Assembly: GCA_038202885.1 (NCBI GenBank)
Contig: JBBREP010000005.1
Coordinates: forward strand, 1 to 64,000
Length of the DNA: 64,000 bases
Source of the DNA: JBBREP01 sp038202885
GTDB lineage: Bacteria > Actinomycetota > Acidimicrobiia > IMCC26256 > PALSA-610
Direction: 5' to 3'
Both the position numbers and the translations under genes were made by a program. Shown here in pieces: positions 7,840 to 15,804 of the stretch; position 1 is the stretch's first letter; each line of letters begins with the position of its first letter. Below the pieces are notes generated by a model. The model saw only the letters and a list, made by a program, of their open reading frames with translations. It did no database searches and was not told the origin of the DNA.

Positions 7840-9636
7840 TTACAGGCGGCCTGTGGCTTGGGCTGCTGCGATGGTGGCTTCTAGTTGGCGTTGGACGATG
7901 TCGAGGCCGGCGTCCCAGAAGTTTGGGTCGGCGAGGTCGCAGCCGACGATGTGGCCGAGATCTTCGGGGGCCATGGAGCCGCCGGCTGCGAGCATCTCGA
8001 GGTACTTGGGCACGAAGTCGGCGCCTTGGGCTTCGAAGCGTGCGTAGACCGACAACGCGAGCAACTGACCGTAGGCGTAGGCGTACACGTAACCCGGCGC
8101 ACCGATGAAATGCGGCACGTAGGACCACCATGTGCGGTAGCCGTCGGTGATCTCGACCGCGTCGCCGAGCATGGCGTGCTGGCTGTCGTACCAGAGCTCG
8201 CCGATTCGGTCGATCGACAGCTCGCCTTCCTCGCGCCGCGCCGTGTGCGCCGCGTCTTCGAAACGGTTCATCGCGATCTGCCGGAACACCGTGGCGATGG
8301 TCCCTTCGAGGCTATCTGCGAGCAACGCCAGGCGTTCGTCGGGATCGGCTGTGGCTTCGAGCAGACGGCCGAACGTGACGGTCTCGCCGAACACCGAAGC
8401 CGTCTCGGCCAGCGTGAGCGGCGTCGCTTGATGGAACACGCCCTGCGAGCGCGCGAGGTACGCGTGCAGACCGTGTCCGAGTTCGTGCGCGAGCGTCAAC
8501 ACGTCACGGCGGCGCGCGGTCCAGTTCAAGAACAGATACGGGTGATGCGAAGGCACCGTGTACGCGCAGAACGCACCGGGACGCTTCGCCGGGCGCAGGG
8601 GCGCGTCGATCCAGTTGCCGTCGAAGAACTCGTTCGCGACATCCGCGAGCTTCGGCGAAAACGACGCGTACGCGTCCAGCACGAGTCCCCGCGCCTCGTC
8701 CCAACCGATCGTGCTTTCCGAGCTTGCGACCGTCGCCATCCGGTCGTAGTCGCGCAAACGGTCGAGCCCCAGGAGCTGGGCCTTCAGCGAATACCACTGT
8801 TGTGGGATCGCGAAGCGTCGCTGCACCGCGGCAACGAGCGCATCGACCGAGGCATCGCTCGCCTGGTTCGACAGGTTGCGACTCGACAACCAACCGTCAA
8901 AGTGACGGAGGCGGTCGTCGACCGATTTGTCGGCGAGCAGTGTGTTGAATACGTACGCGCGGGTGCGCAATCCGGGAGCAAGCCCGGCCGTGACGGCTTC
9001 GGCCGCGGTCTGGCGCACGGCGCGATCGGGTGACTGCAGGCGCGATAAGCCGCCTTCGAGCTTGACCGTCTCGCCGCCGATGTCGAGCGTGATGCCGGCG
9101 ATCAGCTCGTCGAACAAGCGCACCCATGCGCTGGAGCCCGTCATGGCCTTCTCTGTGAGCACCACCTCTTCGGGTTCGCTCAACAGGTGCGGTCGGTAGC
9201 GACGCTGCGAGCGCAGGTGGTACGCGGCAAAGCCGAGCGCAGCGTCGGCCATGAACGCTTCGGCCTTCTCGTCGTCGAGTGCGGCCCATTCCAGTTCGAA
9301 CCACAACAACCTTGTGCTGAGCGCGGTGGCGCGCTCCTCCACCTTCATCATGCGCGCGCCGTTTTCGGGATCATCAGTGTCGACCGCGAACGCAAGCTGC
9401 GTGTAGTTGCCCGCGCGTCCGATCAGTTCGCCGATTTCGGCGAGCCCACGCATGAACTCGGCCAACGTCGCGCTCGACATCGACGCGACGCTCCCCCGCT
9501 GCGCCTCGAGCTCGCCGGCTTTCTGGTCGGCGGCGTCGAGCAACGCGGCGATGCCGGCGTCGCCGGGTTCGGGTAAGAGCGTTTCGATTTCCCACGCGAC
9601 ATCAAGCGCGTCGCGATCGGCCTCTACGGTCGTCAT
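7840..9636 (-). CDS. pepF: Oligoendopeptidase F, M3 metallopeptidase
   Basis: 598 residues, the normal length of bacterial PepF. The zinc-binding HELGH is at 384-388, followed by the third-ligand region TLAETASVFGE near 408-418, both signatures of family M3. No signal peptide, so it should be cytosolic and cleave short peptides. Preceded by a GNAT gene with an ATGA overlap, so the two are coupled. Codon use and composition match neighbours. The stop lies directly next to a hairpin repeat array. Confidence 0.9.
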   Translation of the reverse strand: MTTVEADRDALDVAWEIETLLPEPGDAGIAALLDAADQKAGELEAQRGSVASMSSATLAEFMRGLAEIGELIGRAGNYTQLAFAVDTDDPENGARMMKVEERATALSTRLLWFELEWAALDDEKAEAFMADAALGFAAYHLRSQRRYRPHLLSEPEEVVLTEKAMTGSSAWVRLFDELIAGITLDIGGETVKLEGGLSRLQSPDRAVRQTAAEAVTAGLAPGLRTRAYVFNTLLADKSVDDRLRHFDGWLSSRNLSNQASDASVDALVAAVQRRFAIPQQWYSLKAQLLGLDRLRDYDRMATVASSESTIGWDEARGLVLDAYASFSPKLADVANEFFDGNWIDAPLRPAKRPGAFCAYTVPSHHPYLFLNWTARRRDVLTLAHELGHGLHAYLARSQGVFHQATPLTLAETASVFGETVTFGRLLEATADPDERLALLADSLEGTIATVFRQIAMNRFEDAAHTARREEGELSIDRIGELWYDSQHAMLGDAVEITDGYRTWWSYVPHFIGAPGYVYAYAYGQLLALSVYARFEAQGADFVPKYLEMLAAGGSMAPEDLGHIVGCDLADPNFWDAGLDIVQRQLEATIAAAQATGRL

Positions 9637-10136
9637 GATTCGAATCTACCTGGCCTTTCCTCTGTTTCGGCTTCGAGCGAGTGGTGCATAGTCAGGCGCC
9701 GCGCGACGAACCCGCTGCCCTCAAAGAAGTTCTTGGTCGCCCGTTGACCTGGAAGCGCGGTCGCGTCGATACCGTGGCATTCGTGTTGCACGCACCAGGC
9801 CATCGCCGCGGTGAGCAACTCCTCACCCACACCGACGGCGCGCGCCTCTGGCTCCACGAACAGCTCCTCGATCACACCCAGCCGCGACCCGTCTCGTAGC
9901 GGCGCGGCGCGCACAACGCAATAGCCGAGCACCGTTTCGTCGATGCCGCCGACGAACACCTGCATGGTCGCGTCGCGCAACCAACGCCGCACGTCGCCAT
10001 CTCCGGCCGGTGCCGCGTCGGCCGCGAGCCACACCACGCCACCACGCTCCGCGGCGAGTTCGGCACGCAACAGCGCGGCCAACGCCAGGACATGTTCGAT
10101 GTCGTGCTCGCCCGCCGCCCACGCAGCCTCGCGCAT
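9633..10136 (-). CDS. GNAT-family N-acetyltransferase
   Basis: 167 residues. The GNAT core is seen as beta4 (GVIEELFVEPEARAVGVGEELL, with the acetyl-CoA pyrophosphate loop in EARAVGVGEEL) and a terminal NFFEGSGF block typical of motif B. An N-terminal helical part contains LRAELAAERGG. Acceptor unknown. It overlaps pepF by ATGA and its start overlaps the stop of the upstream gene in the same way, placing it in the lnt to pepF run. Confidence 0.8.
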   Translation of the reverse strand: MREAAWAAGEHDIEHVLALAALLRAELAAERGGVVWLAADAAPAGDGDVRRWLRDATMQVFVGGIDETVLGYCVVRAAPLRDGSRLGVIEELFVEPEARAVGVGEELLTAAMAWCVQHECHGIDATALPGQRATKNFFEGSGFVARRLTMHHSLEAETEERPGRFES

Positions 10137-10735
10137 CAGGGCGCGGACCGCAGCTGGTCGATCTTGCCGAGGATCGTGCGACGCTTGCGATGGGCCGACT
10201 CGTAGTCGCGCACCTCCGCGAGATCGCCTTCCGGCAGACCCACAAGCCGTTCCACAACCTGGGACGCCGACAGCGAGTCGTACCCAGGAATGGGGAGCTC
10301 GATCAGCGCCGCGACGTTGGCGCCGTTCACGCCGTGCGCTGCTGGCGGTGCTGGTGCGGTCGGCATCTGCGGAGCCGGGCCCGCCGGCACGACCTTCAAC
10401 AACGGTGCCGGGCGCGGCGCGGGATCGTCGAGATCCGCGAGATCCTCAGGGTCGTTGGGATGGGGCCACACGGTGGGCTCGGGTTGCGGTGTCGGGGGGC
10501 GCCCGAGCGCGGCGTCGATACGGGCCGCGATCTTGCGGCGCACCACGGGCATCCCGAAGACCACGGCAAGTTCACCGGCGGCCCGATAGTGGCCGAGCCG
10601 TTGCTGCACATAGTCGACGGCCTGGCCGACGGTGTCACGACCGCGCTCGAGGCACGATCGATCGTCACTGGCGTCGTCGACGAGACCCATGACCGTCGGG
10701 TTGTCTGTAGATCCTGTCGGCGAGTCCATTGCCAT
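10136..10735 (-). CDS. DUF8129-like actinobacterial protein
   Basis: 199 residues from ATG 10735, placed 4 bp after the lnt stop; the frame extends further upstream but only as antisense-like Arg/Ser sequence. The N-terminal half is helical (VGQAVDYVQQRLGHY) and is followed by a Pro-rich linker. The C-terminal 45 residues (IPGYDSLSASQVVERL to KIDQL) match, from memory, a small helical domain found in actinobacterial proteins and catalogued as DUF8129. Molecular function unknown. Coupled to the GNAT gene. Confidence 0.6.
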   Translation of the reverse strand: MAMDSPTGSTDNPTVMGLVDDASDDRSCLERGRDTVGQAVDYVQQRLGHYRAAGELAVVFGMPVVRRKIAARIDAALGRPPTPQPEPTVWPHPNDPEDLADLDDPAPRPAPLLKVVPAGPAPQMPTAPAPPAAHGVNGANVAALIELPIPGYDSLSASQVVERLVGLPEGDLAEVRDYESAHRKRRTILGKIDQLRSAP

Positions 10736-10739
10736 GAGT

Positions 10740-12455
10740 CTACGAATCGGCTCCGGCCGCCGGTACGACAGGGATTGCGGGTACGGCCGGGAGCGCCGGC
10801 ATTCCGGTGCGCTGGTCGCGCGGCCCCCGGCGCTGTCGCGCCGCGGCGACGGCTGCGAGCACGGCGACCGCCACCAGCGCGAGTTCGAGCACCCACTCGC
10901 CGAAACGCACATACGGGGTCTGGCCGCTACGAGTGGTCACCACCGCGTCGGTGATGCCGTTGTGGAAGAGCGCCGTGTGCGTCAGCACGCGGCCACGGTC
11001 GTCGATCACGGCGGTTTCGCCCGATATCGCCGCGTGCAGCACGCTCCGCCCCGTTTCGGCCGCGCGCATCTGCGAGATCGCAACGTGTTGGGCCGAGTTC
11101 GCAGAGCGCCGGTACGACCGGTTGTTCGTCGACACGACAATCAGCTGCGCGCCATCGTGCACGAGCGGACGGACCTGGTAGCCGAACGCCGATTCGAAGC
11201 AGATCACCGTCGCGACGCGATGTCCGGCGATTGTCTCGAGGCCGCGGCGCGTGCCCGGCGCGAAGTCGCGGGGAATCTGGCTGAGCGCTCCGATGAGCGG
11301 TTGCAACGTCGACCGCCAGGGCACGTACTCGCCGAACGGCACGAGATGGCGTTTCGAATACGTACCGGTGACCTTGCCGTCGGGCGCGTACAGCACATCT
11401 TGGTTCGACACCCGGTCGTCGGGAAGCTCGGCAACACCGTTGACGAGCACGAACGTGTGGAGCCGCTTGGCGATCGAGCGGATGTGCGATTCGAGATACG
11501 GATCGCCGATTGGCGTGGCATCGAGGCTCGACTCGGGGAACACCACAAGGTCGTAGCGCCCGTGCAGCCGATCTGCGAGTTCGAAATGCGTCGTCGGGAG
11601 ATAGCGCGCGGCCACCTCGGCGTCGGTGAGGTAGCGGTCGAGGTTGTTGCCCTGCAGGAGTGCGACGTGCATGCGGCCGGTGCTCGGTTGGCGCGGCCAG
11701 GCGCCAAACCAGATCGCAGTGCACACCACGATCGCGATGATGCCGCCGGCTGGTGCGCGCACACCGCGCGCTGTAAACGCCGAATACCACTGTGCGGTGC
11801 GGTGCGGGGCGCGCAGCGTTCGGATCAGCTCGGCGATCACGGCGTTCACGAGCACGACCACGAACGACACGAGCGCCAACCCGCCGAGTGCGCCGATACT
11901 GCGCATCGGGGCGATGGAGTGCATCGCGTAGCCCACCTCGCCCCAGGAGAACCCGCCGAGCGGCCAACGAGCTACGAGTCCCTCACCGCACACCCAGACG
12001 GCCGCGGTGACGGTCGGGTGCGCGATCCCCTGCCGACCCAACGCGGCGAGCAGCGCCATGACTGCGGCCCAGTAACACGCGAGCACCACCACGAACGGCA
12101 CGATCGCGACCGCGCCGAAATACCACGCCCACGACACGACGACGCCGTAGTACGCGATGCCAGCCAGCAGGCCGAGCAGCGCAGCCCGGCGGGGCCGTGC
12201 GTCGCGTGCAACCCACAGCAACGGCACGAGACCGACGAACGCGAGCCATCCGAGGTCGATCGGTGGCCGCGACGCCGCGAGTACGAGACCGGACCCGATC
12301 GCGACGAGGTACTGGACACGACGAGCGCGCCGGGTGAGTGGCCCTCCCCGAGCGCTGGCACCGTCCAGTGCTCGCCTCAGACGCAGTCGGTGCAGAGCTG
12401 GGCGGCCTTGTCGGCGAGCATGTGTCGCGGCAGCACGAGAAAACAGCTCGAGCAC
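10740..12455 (-). CDS. lnt: Apolipoprotein N-acyltransferase
   Basis: Up to 571 residues with an N-terminal set of membrane helices (LVAIGSGLVLAASRPP onward) and a C-terminal nitrilase domain. The Glu-Lys-Cys triad is visible in VVFPESS, the Lys of SKRHLVPFGEY, and VICFESAFG. The enzyme acylates the N-terminal Cys of lipoproteins in the membrane. Start is uncertain: GTG 12455 overlaps the upstream gene by 79 bp and is the only standard in-frame start before the first helix; CTG 12380 would give near-contiguous genes. Several lipoprotein-like or exported products in the window would be clients. Confidence 0.85.
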   Translation of the reverse strand: MLELFSRAAATHARRQGRPALHRLRLRRALDGASARGGPLTRRARRVQYLVAIGSGLVLAASRPPIDLGWLAFVGLVPLLWVARDARPRRAALLGLLAGIAYYGVVVSWAWYFGAVAIVPFVVVLACYWAAVMALLAALGRQGIAHPTVTAAVWVCGEGLVARWPLGGFSWGEVGYAMHSIAPMRSIGALGGLALVSFVVVLVNAVIAELIRTLRAPHRTAQWYSAFTARGVRAPAGGIIAIVVCTAIWFGAWPRQPSTGRMHVALLQGNNLDRYLTDAEVAARYLPTTHFELADRLHGRYDLVVFPESSLDATPIGDPYLESHIRSIAKRLHTFVLVNGVAELPDDRVSNQDVLYAPDGKVTGTYSKRHLVPFGEYVPWRSTLQPLIGALSQIPRDFAPGTRRGLETIAGHRVATVICFESAFGYQVRPLVHDGAQLIVVSTNNRSYRRSANSAQHVAISQMRAAETGRSVLHAAISGETAVIDDRGRVLTHTALFHNGITDAVVTTRSGQTPYVRFGEWVLELALVAVAVLAAVAAARQRRGPRDQRTGMPALPAVPAIPVVPAAGADS

Positions 12456-12859
12456 ACGAATTCGCCAGGGCGACGCGGCACGATCTTGTTGCCGACATCG
12501 CCGCGTTCGTCGGGCTCGTCGTCTTCCTCGTCGTCTTCGAGCCGGGCCTTCGCCGTGCGCTCGCGCAGGACCACGTCGAGCGCCTCTTCGACGTCGTCGG
12601 GATGCAACTCCTCGTCGAGGTCGATGACTTCCTCGTCGTCCTCGGTCTTGACCGCGGCTTTGGGCTCGTCATCGTCGTCGTCGTCATCGGCCGGAACGAC
12701 GACGACTTCTACGGGGAGGTCGTCGACGAAGGCCTCGACGAGGGCGTCGGGGTCATCGACAAGCACTGCTTCGTCCTCATCGAGGTCGGCATCGTCGAGC
12801 TCACCGTCGAATTCCTCTTCGGGTTCGGCTTCGTCGTCGTCGTAGTCGTCGTCACTCAT
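12377..12859 (-). CDS. DUF4193 acidic zinc-ribbon protein
   Basis: 160 residues, extremely Asp/Glu rich over the first 120 residues, then VPRRPGEFVCSSCFLV and LCTDCV at the end. Two CxxC pairs form a likely zinc knuckle. This layout (acidic tail plus terminal two-Cys-pair knob) is the actinobacterial DUF4193 family; function is unknown, with nucleic-acid or RNA-polymerase association only a speculation. The gene is preceded by a 576-bp structured non-coding region. Confidence 0.8.
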   Translation of the reverse strand: MSDDDYDDDEAEPEEEFDGELDDADLDEDEAVLVDDPDALVEAFVDDLPVEVVVVPADDDDDDDEPKAAVKTEDDEEVIDLDEELHPDDVEEALDVVLRERTAKARLEDDEEDDEPDERGDVGNKIVPRRPGEFVCSSCFLVLPRHMLADKAAQLCTDCV

Positions 12860-13435
12860 TGTTTGGAAACGTTTCTGGTCGCGGTCGCTGGAATCGGCTG
12901 TCTGGGCTCAGGCTGTGGGGATTGCGGTGTGTGTCGCCCCGTGTGGCGGGCGTTGCTGATGAGAACCACAAGGGGCGTGGAGGCGGCCACAGCCGGGCCG
13001 GAGGCGGCGGAGTATAGGGCGCCCTGAGAACCCCACCGCGCGCCCCAACATTCCCGCCATCGCCACGCAGGACGAAGTAGCCCCCTTCGCCAACGCGGCG
13101 ACCAAAGCAGCCCAGGAGCGACGAAGGAGCGAGATGGGTGCGAAGGAAGCTCGCCGCGCCGGACGAAGTAGGCGCCAGAAACAGGCCGGAGGCTTGGTTC
13201 AGGAAACCCTTCGGGCCGCTGGGTGGCCCGACCGGTGAAGGTCGGGTTATCGCAGCGTTCTCTACTGGGCTTCCTGAACCGGCGCCTTCGTGCATGCCCC
13301 CCGTCCGTGCCATCACCCGGTGGCTGGAAACCGGTGAAGGGCGGGATGTAGTACGCCAAATATTTGCGCCGCTGTCAAGCTGAAGGTCGAATGCGCGTCA
13401 GCGCGCGACCTGCACTGATGTCGCGTCGTTGCTGG
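12860..13435. other. Long non-coding region with dense RNA-like secondary structure
   Basis: No credible gene. Perfect inverted repeats: CGCGGCGA 13094-13101 with 13151-13158; GGCGCC 13171-13176 with 13281-13286; GGTTCAGGAA 13196-13205 with TTCCTGAACC 13271-13280; hairpin CCCGACC-GGTGAA-GGTCGGG 13227-13246. Direct repeats: GGACGAAGTAG (13070 and 13161) and ACCGGTGAAGG (13231 and 13330). The nested stems between 13171 and 13286 could fold as a multi-branched RNA. Does not match rnpB, tmRNA or SRP RNA landmarks that I know. Confidence 0.55.
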
Positions 13436-15061
13436 TCACGACGTCGTGATTTTTTTTGGCGAATCTTGTTCGGAACGGCGTGCTTCGGCCGCGCGTTCGG
13501 ACGCGAGCCGCGCGAGTTCGTGGTCAGTGTGATCGACATGTCGCATTGCCGCGGCAATCGCGTGGTGTCCGGCGCGCTCGTCGATGAGCCGGTGCATTGC
13601 CTGCGCGATGCGCCGATACGAAGGGTGCCCTTGTTGCGAACTACGCAACTCGATCAGATGCATTGCCTCACGAGCGTTCATGTGCATCACATAACGCATG
13701 CGGTACGCGAGCGCGACGGCGTAGGAGGCATGTTCGGGGAACGGCTCGGCGATCATGTCGTGGAACTCGGCCGACCGCTGCATCGTTTCGTGGAATACGT
13801 CGGCGAGGCCGGCCTCGATGACCGGTGGCGGCACGTCGTAGCCGTGGCGGGGAGTCAGCTGCTGCCACTCGATCGTGAGCATGCGGTGGCGTTGGAGGTC
13901 GCGGAAGGCGCCGTAGTCACCGAGCACGTCGAAGCGATAGGCGGTACTCTCGAATGCCCGTCCCGGCCGGTGGCGACGGTTCTCGCGCGCGCCGACGTAG
14001 GCCTCGATCAACGCCACGCGCTCATGCGCAGGGAGGCGCCGAACCCGGTCGAGGACTTGTTCTTCGGGAAGGTGCGTGTGCGGATAGCAGATCGCCGCCA
14101 GCACTTTGACTTCGCCATCAGGGTCGAAGTCGACGAGCGCGACTTCGGCCGCGGGTACCGGTTCGGCCGCAGTGAACAGGCGGTTGACGATCGCTTCGGT
14201 GTCTCGGCGAGTGTCGACGAGGTAGTCGACCCAACGCCCGCCGCGTTCGGGTCGGTCGACTCGCGTGAGGAACGACGGGATGACCTTGCGCAGCTCGTCG
14301 AGGACGAGTTCGGCATAGGCGCGGGCTTCGGGGAGCGGGTGCGCCCGCATGCGCAGTACCAATGCTTCGAATGACTGGCCACTGCCGTAGATGCCGACGT
14401 TCGACAGCGTCGCGGCCGGTAGGAGGCCGCGGACGGCGTCACACGCCTTCGCCTTGATCGTCTGCTTGTAGACGAAGTCGCTGTCGGAGGGATCTTTGGG
14501 GAAACGCTCTCGCGCCCAGTCGAGGAGGCGAGGGAGCATTGATCGGTATCGCTCGAACGTGCCATCCATCTCGATGACGTAGCGCGCGCCGAGCGGCGAG
14601 TTCAGGACCTCGGGCGGACGGTAATACCGGAAGCGTCCGCTGAGCGTGCTGTCGTAGGGGATGTAGCGCGTGGATTGTTCGAGGTACGACATGAGCCGTC
14701 CCCACTCGAGCACTTTGGTCAGCAAGTTCGACGATTGCTCGCACGCGAGGTGCACGCCACCGAGTTGCGCGACGGAGTCGTCGCCGTATTCGAGGAACAC
14801 GCGGTCGTAGAGCTGTTCGGCGCGCCGCAACCCGATCGATGCATCGATGCTCAGGTCGCCGCTGACGTCGAGGTCGCCGACAAATTCGTCGAGGAACAGC
14901 CGCCGCAGGCTCTTGTCGCTGCGCGAATACCGGGCGAACAGCGCGCCCTTGACCACCTCATGGAGGTTGACGAGTGCGAACACGGGACGGTCGAGGTTGG
15001 TGAAGTACGGCCGCAGGATGGCCTGCTCGTCGGCGCTGAACTCCTCGACTGCGTAGAACAT
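13436..15061 (-). CDS. thyX: Double-length ThyX-like FAD-dependent thymidylate synthase
   Basis: 541 residues, about twice the usual 220-270 of ThyX. The C-terminal half carries the clearest family motif, QRHRMLTIEWQQLTPRHGY near 402-420, resembling RHRxxSxxxxSxRY. The N-terminal half has an FARYSR element and EQSTRYIPYD, reminiscent of the second part of the motif, so it reads as two diverged ThyX halves in tandem. ThyX makes dTMP from dUMP using methylene-THF, FAD and NADPH. Long ThyX-like proteins of this type exist in actinobacteria; whether this one is catalytic is not clear because the motif is imperfect in both halves. It stands alone on the minus strand. Confidence 0.7.
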   Translation of the reverse strand: MFYAVEEFSADEQAILRPYFTNLDRPVFALVNLHEVVKGALFARYSRSDKSLRRLFLDEFVGDLDVSGDLSIDASIGLRRAEQLYDRVFLEYGDDSVAQLGGVHLACEQSSNLLTKVLEWGRLMSYLEQSTRYIPYDSTLSGRFRYYRPPEVLNSPLGARYVIEMDGTFERYRSMLPRLLDWARERFPKDPSDSDFVYKQTIKAKACDAVRGLLPAATLSNVGIYGSGQSFEALVLRMRAHPLPEARAYAELVLDELRKVIPSFLTRVDRPERGGRWVDYLVDTRRDTEAIVNRLFTAAEPVPAAEVALVDFDPDGEVKVLAAICYPHTHLPEEQVLDRVRRLPAHERVALIEAYVGARENRRHRPGRAFESTAYRFDVLGDYGAFRDLQRHRMLTIEWQQLTPRHGYDVPPPVIEAGLADVFHETMQRSAEFHDMIAEPFPEHASYAVALAYRMRYVMHMNAREAMHLIELRSSQQGHPSYRRIAQAMHRLIDERAGHHAIAAAMRHVDHTDHELARLASERAAEARRSEQDSPKKITTS

Positions 15062-15126
15062 GGGTCGCCGATCGTACCGGCGCGCCCGCGACGCGGTGAG
15101 GATGACGCGCGAGCCCTTGAGGGCGA

Positions 15127-15768
15127 CTACAGGAGCAGCCGGTATGCCGCGGCGACCACGTCGACACGCAGTGTCCGTACGGTGCCCGCTGGGTGGCCGT
15201 CAAGCTCCAGTGGCACGTCCCGAGGCCCGGCGACCACGAACGAGCGCACACGCCGCTGCTCGATCCCTGGGTGGGGCAGGTGCGTACCGGTGCGGAGTCG
15301 CTGGCGCATGGCGCCACGCTGCCGGCCGCCGAGGCGATAACGCTGGAGTTCGGCGTAGCCATCGCCGGGGTGTCCACGCGGCACGAGGTCGAGCCCGTGA
15401 TGAAACTGGCCGATGGCAACGACCGCGCTCAGTACCGTGCCGCTGTCGTCGCCGAGATCGATGCTGCGGGTCCGCCAGGTGATGTGCTCGGGCGACGGAC
15501 CGAATACGGCCATGTTGACCGCAATGCGTCCGTCGTCGAGGCGCAACACGTCCATCGGTACCGCCCAGTGTGGCGCAGGCTCGGTGTGGCCGCTGCCCCC
15601 GGCCGCGATGCCCACTGCGAGCGCAAGCTGACTCGTCGCGTCGGCCACGAACCGCACCAACGCTCCGGGGTGCGCGGCGACGGCCGCGGCGAGGGCGTCG
15701 TCGCCGCCGGCGACGACCAGATCGGGTGGGCCGACCGACGGCACGCCCCAGGCTTCACCGGGCTTCAT
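15127..15768 (-). CDS. Diacylglycerol/lipid kinase-like protein (short)
   Basis: 213 residues, against about 290-320 for DagK/YegS-type lipid kinases. VVAGGDDALAAAV near 18-30 resembles the GGDGT nucleotide motif, and the C-terminal PRDVPLELDGHPAG resembles the PVEVDGEP motif of the family's second domain. The usual N-terminal strand block before GGDGT is missing, so it is either a reduced member or degenerate. Start ATG 15768 lies within a 16-bp repeat array, and an in-frame TGA stands two codons before it (15772-15774), so it cannot start earlier. It follows the helicase gene. Confidence 0.55.
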   Translation of the reverse strand: MKPGEAWGVPSVGPPDLVVAGGDDALAAAVAAHPGALVRFVADATSQLALAVGIAAGGSGHTEPAPHWAVPMDVLRLDDGRIAVNMAVFGPSPEHITWRTRSIDLGDDSGTVLSAVVAIGQFHHGLDLVPRGHPGDGYAELQRYRLGGRQRGAMRQRLRTGTHLPHPGIEQRRVRSFVVAGPRDVPLELDGHPAGTVRTLRVDVVAAAYRLLL

Positions 15769-15804
15769 GGCTCATGGATTCATGGCTTCATGGATTCATG
15801 GCTT
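15763..15804. repeat. 16-bp tandem repeat with multiple ATGs
   Basis: CATGGATTCATGGCTT occurs at 15773-15788 and 15789-15804, with a partial copy from 15763. On the minus strand it gives a string of ATG codons between the helicase stop (15796-15798) and the lipid-kinase-like start. Confidence 0.75.

Noticed and set aside
12856..13359. Minus-strand reading frames across the non-coding region
   Set aside because: They are Arg/Pro/Trp-rich, overlap each other and follow hairpin sequence; better explained as high-GC noise over a structured region.
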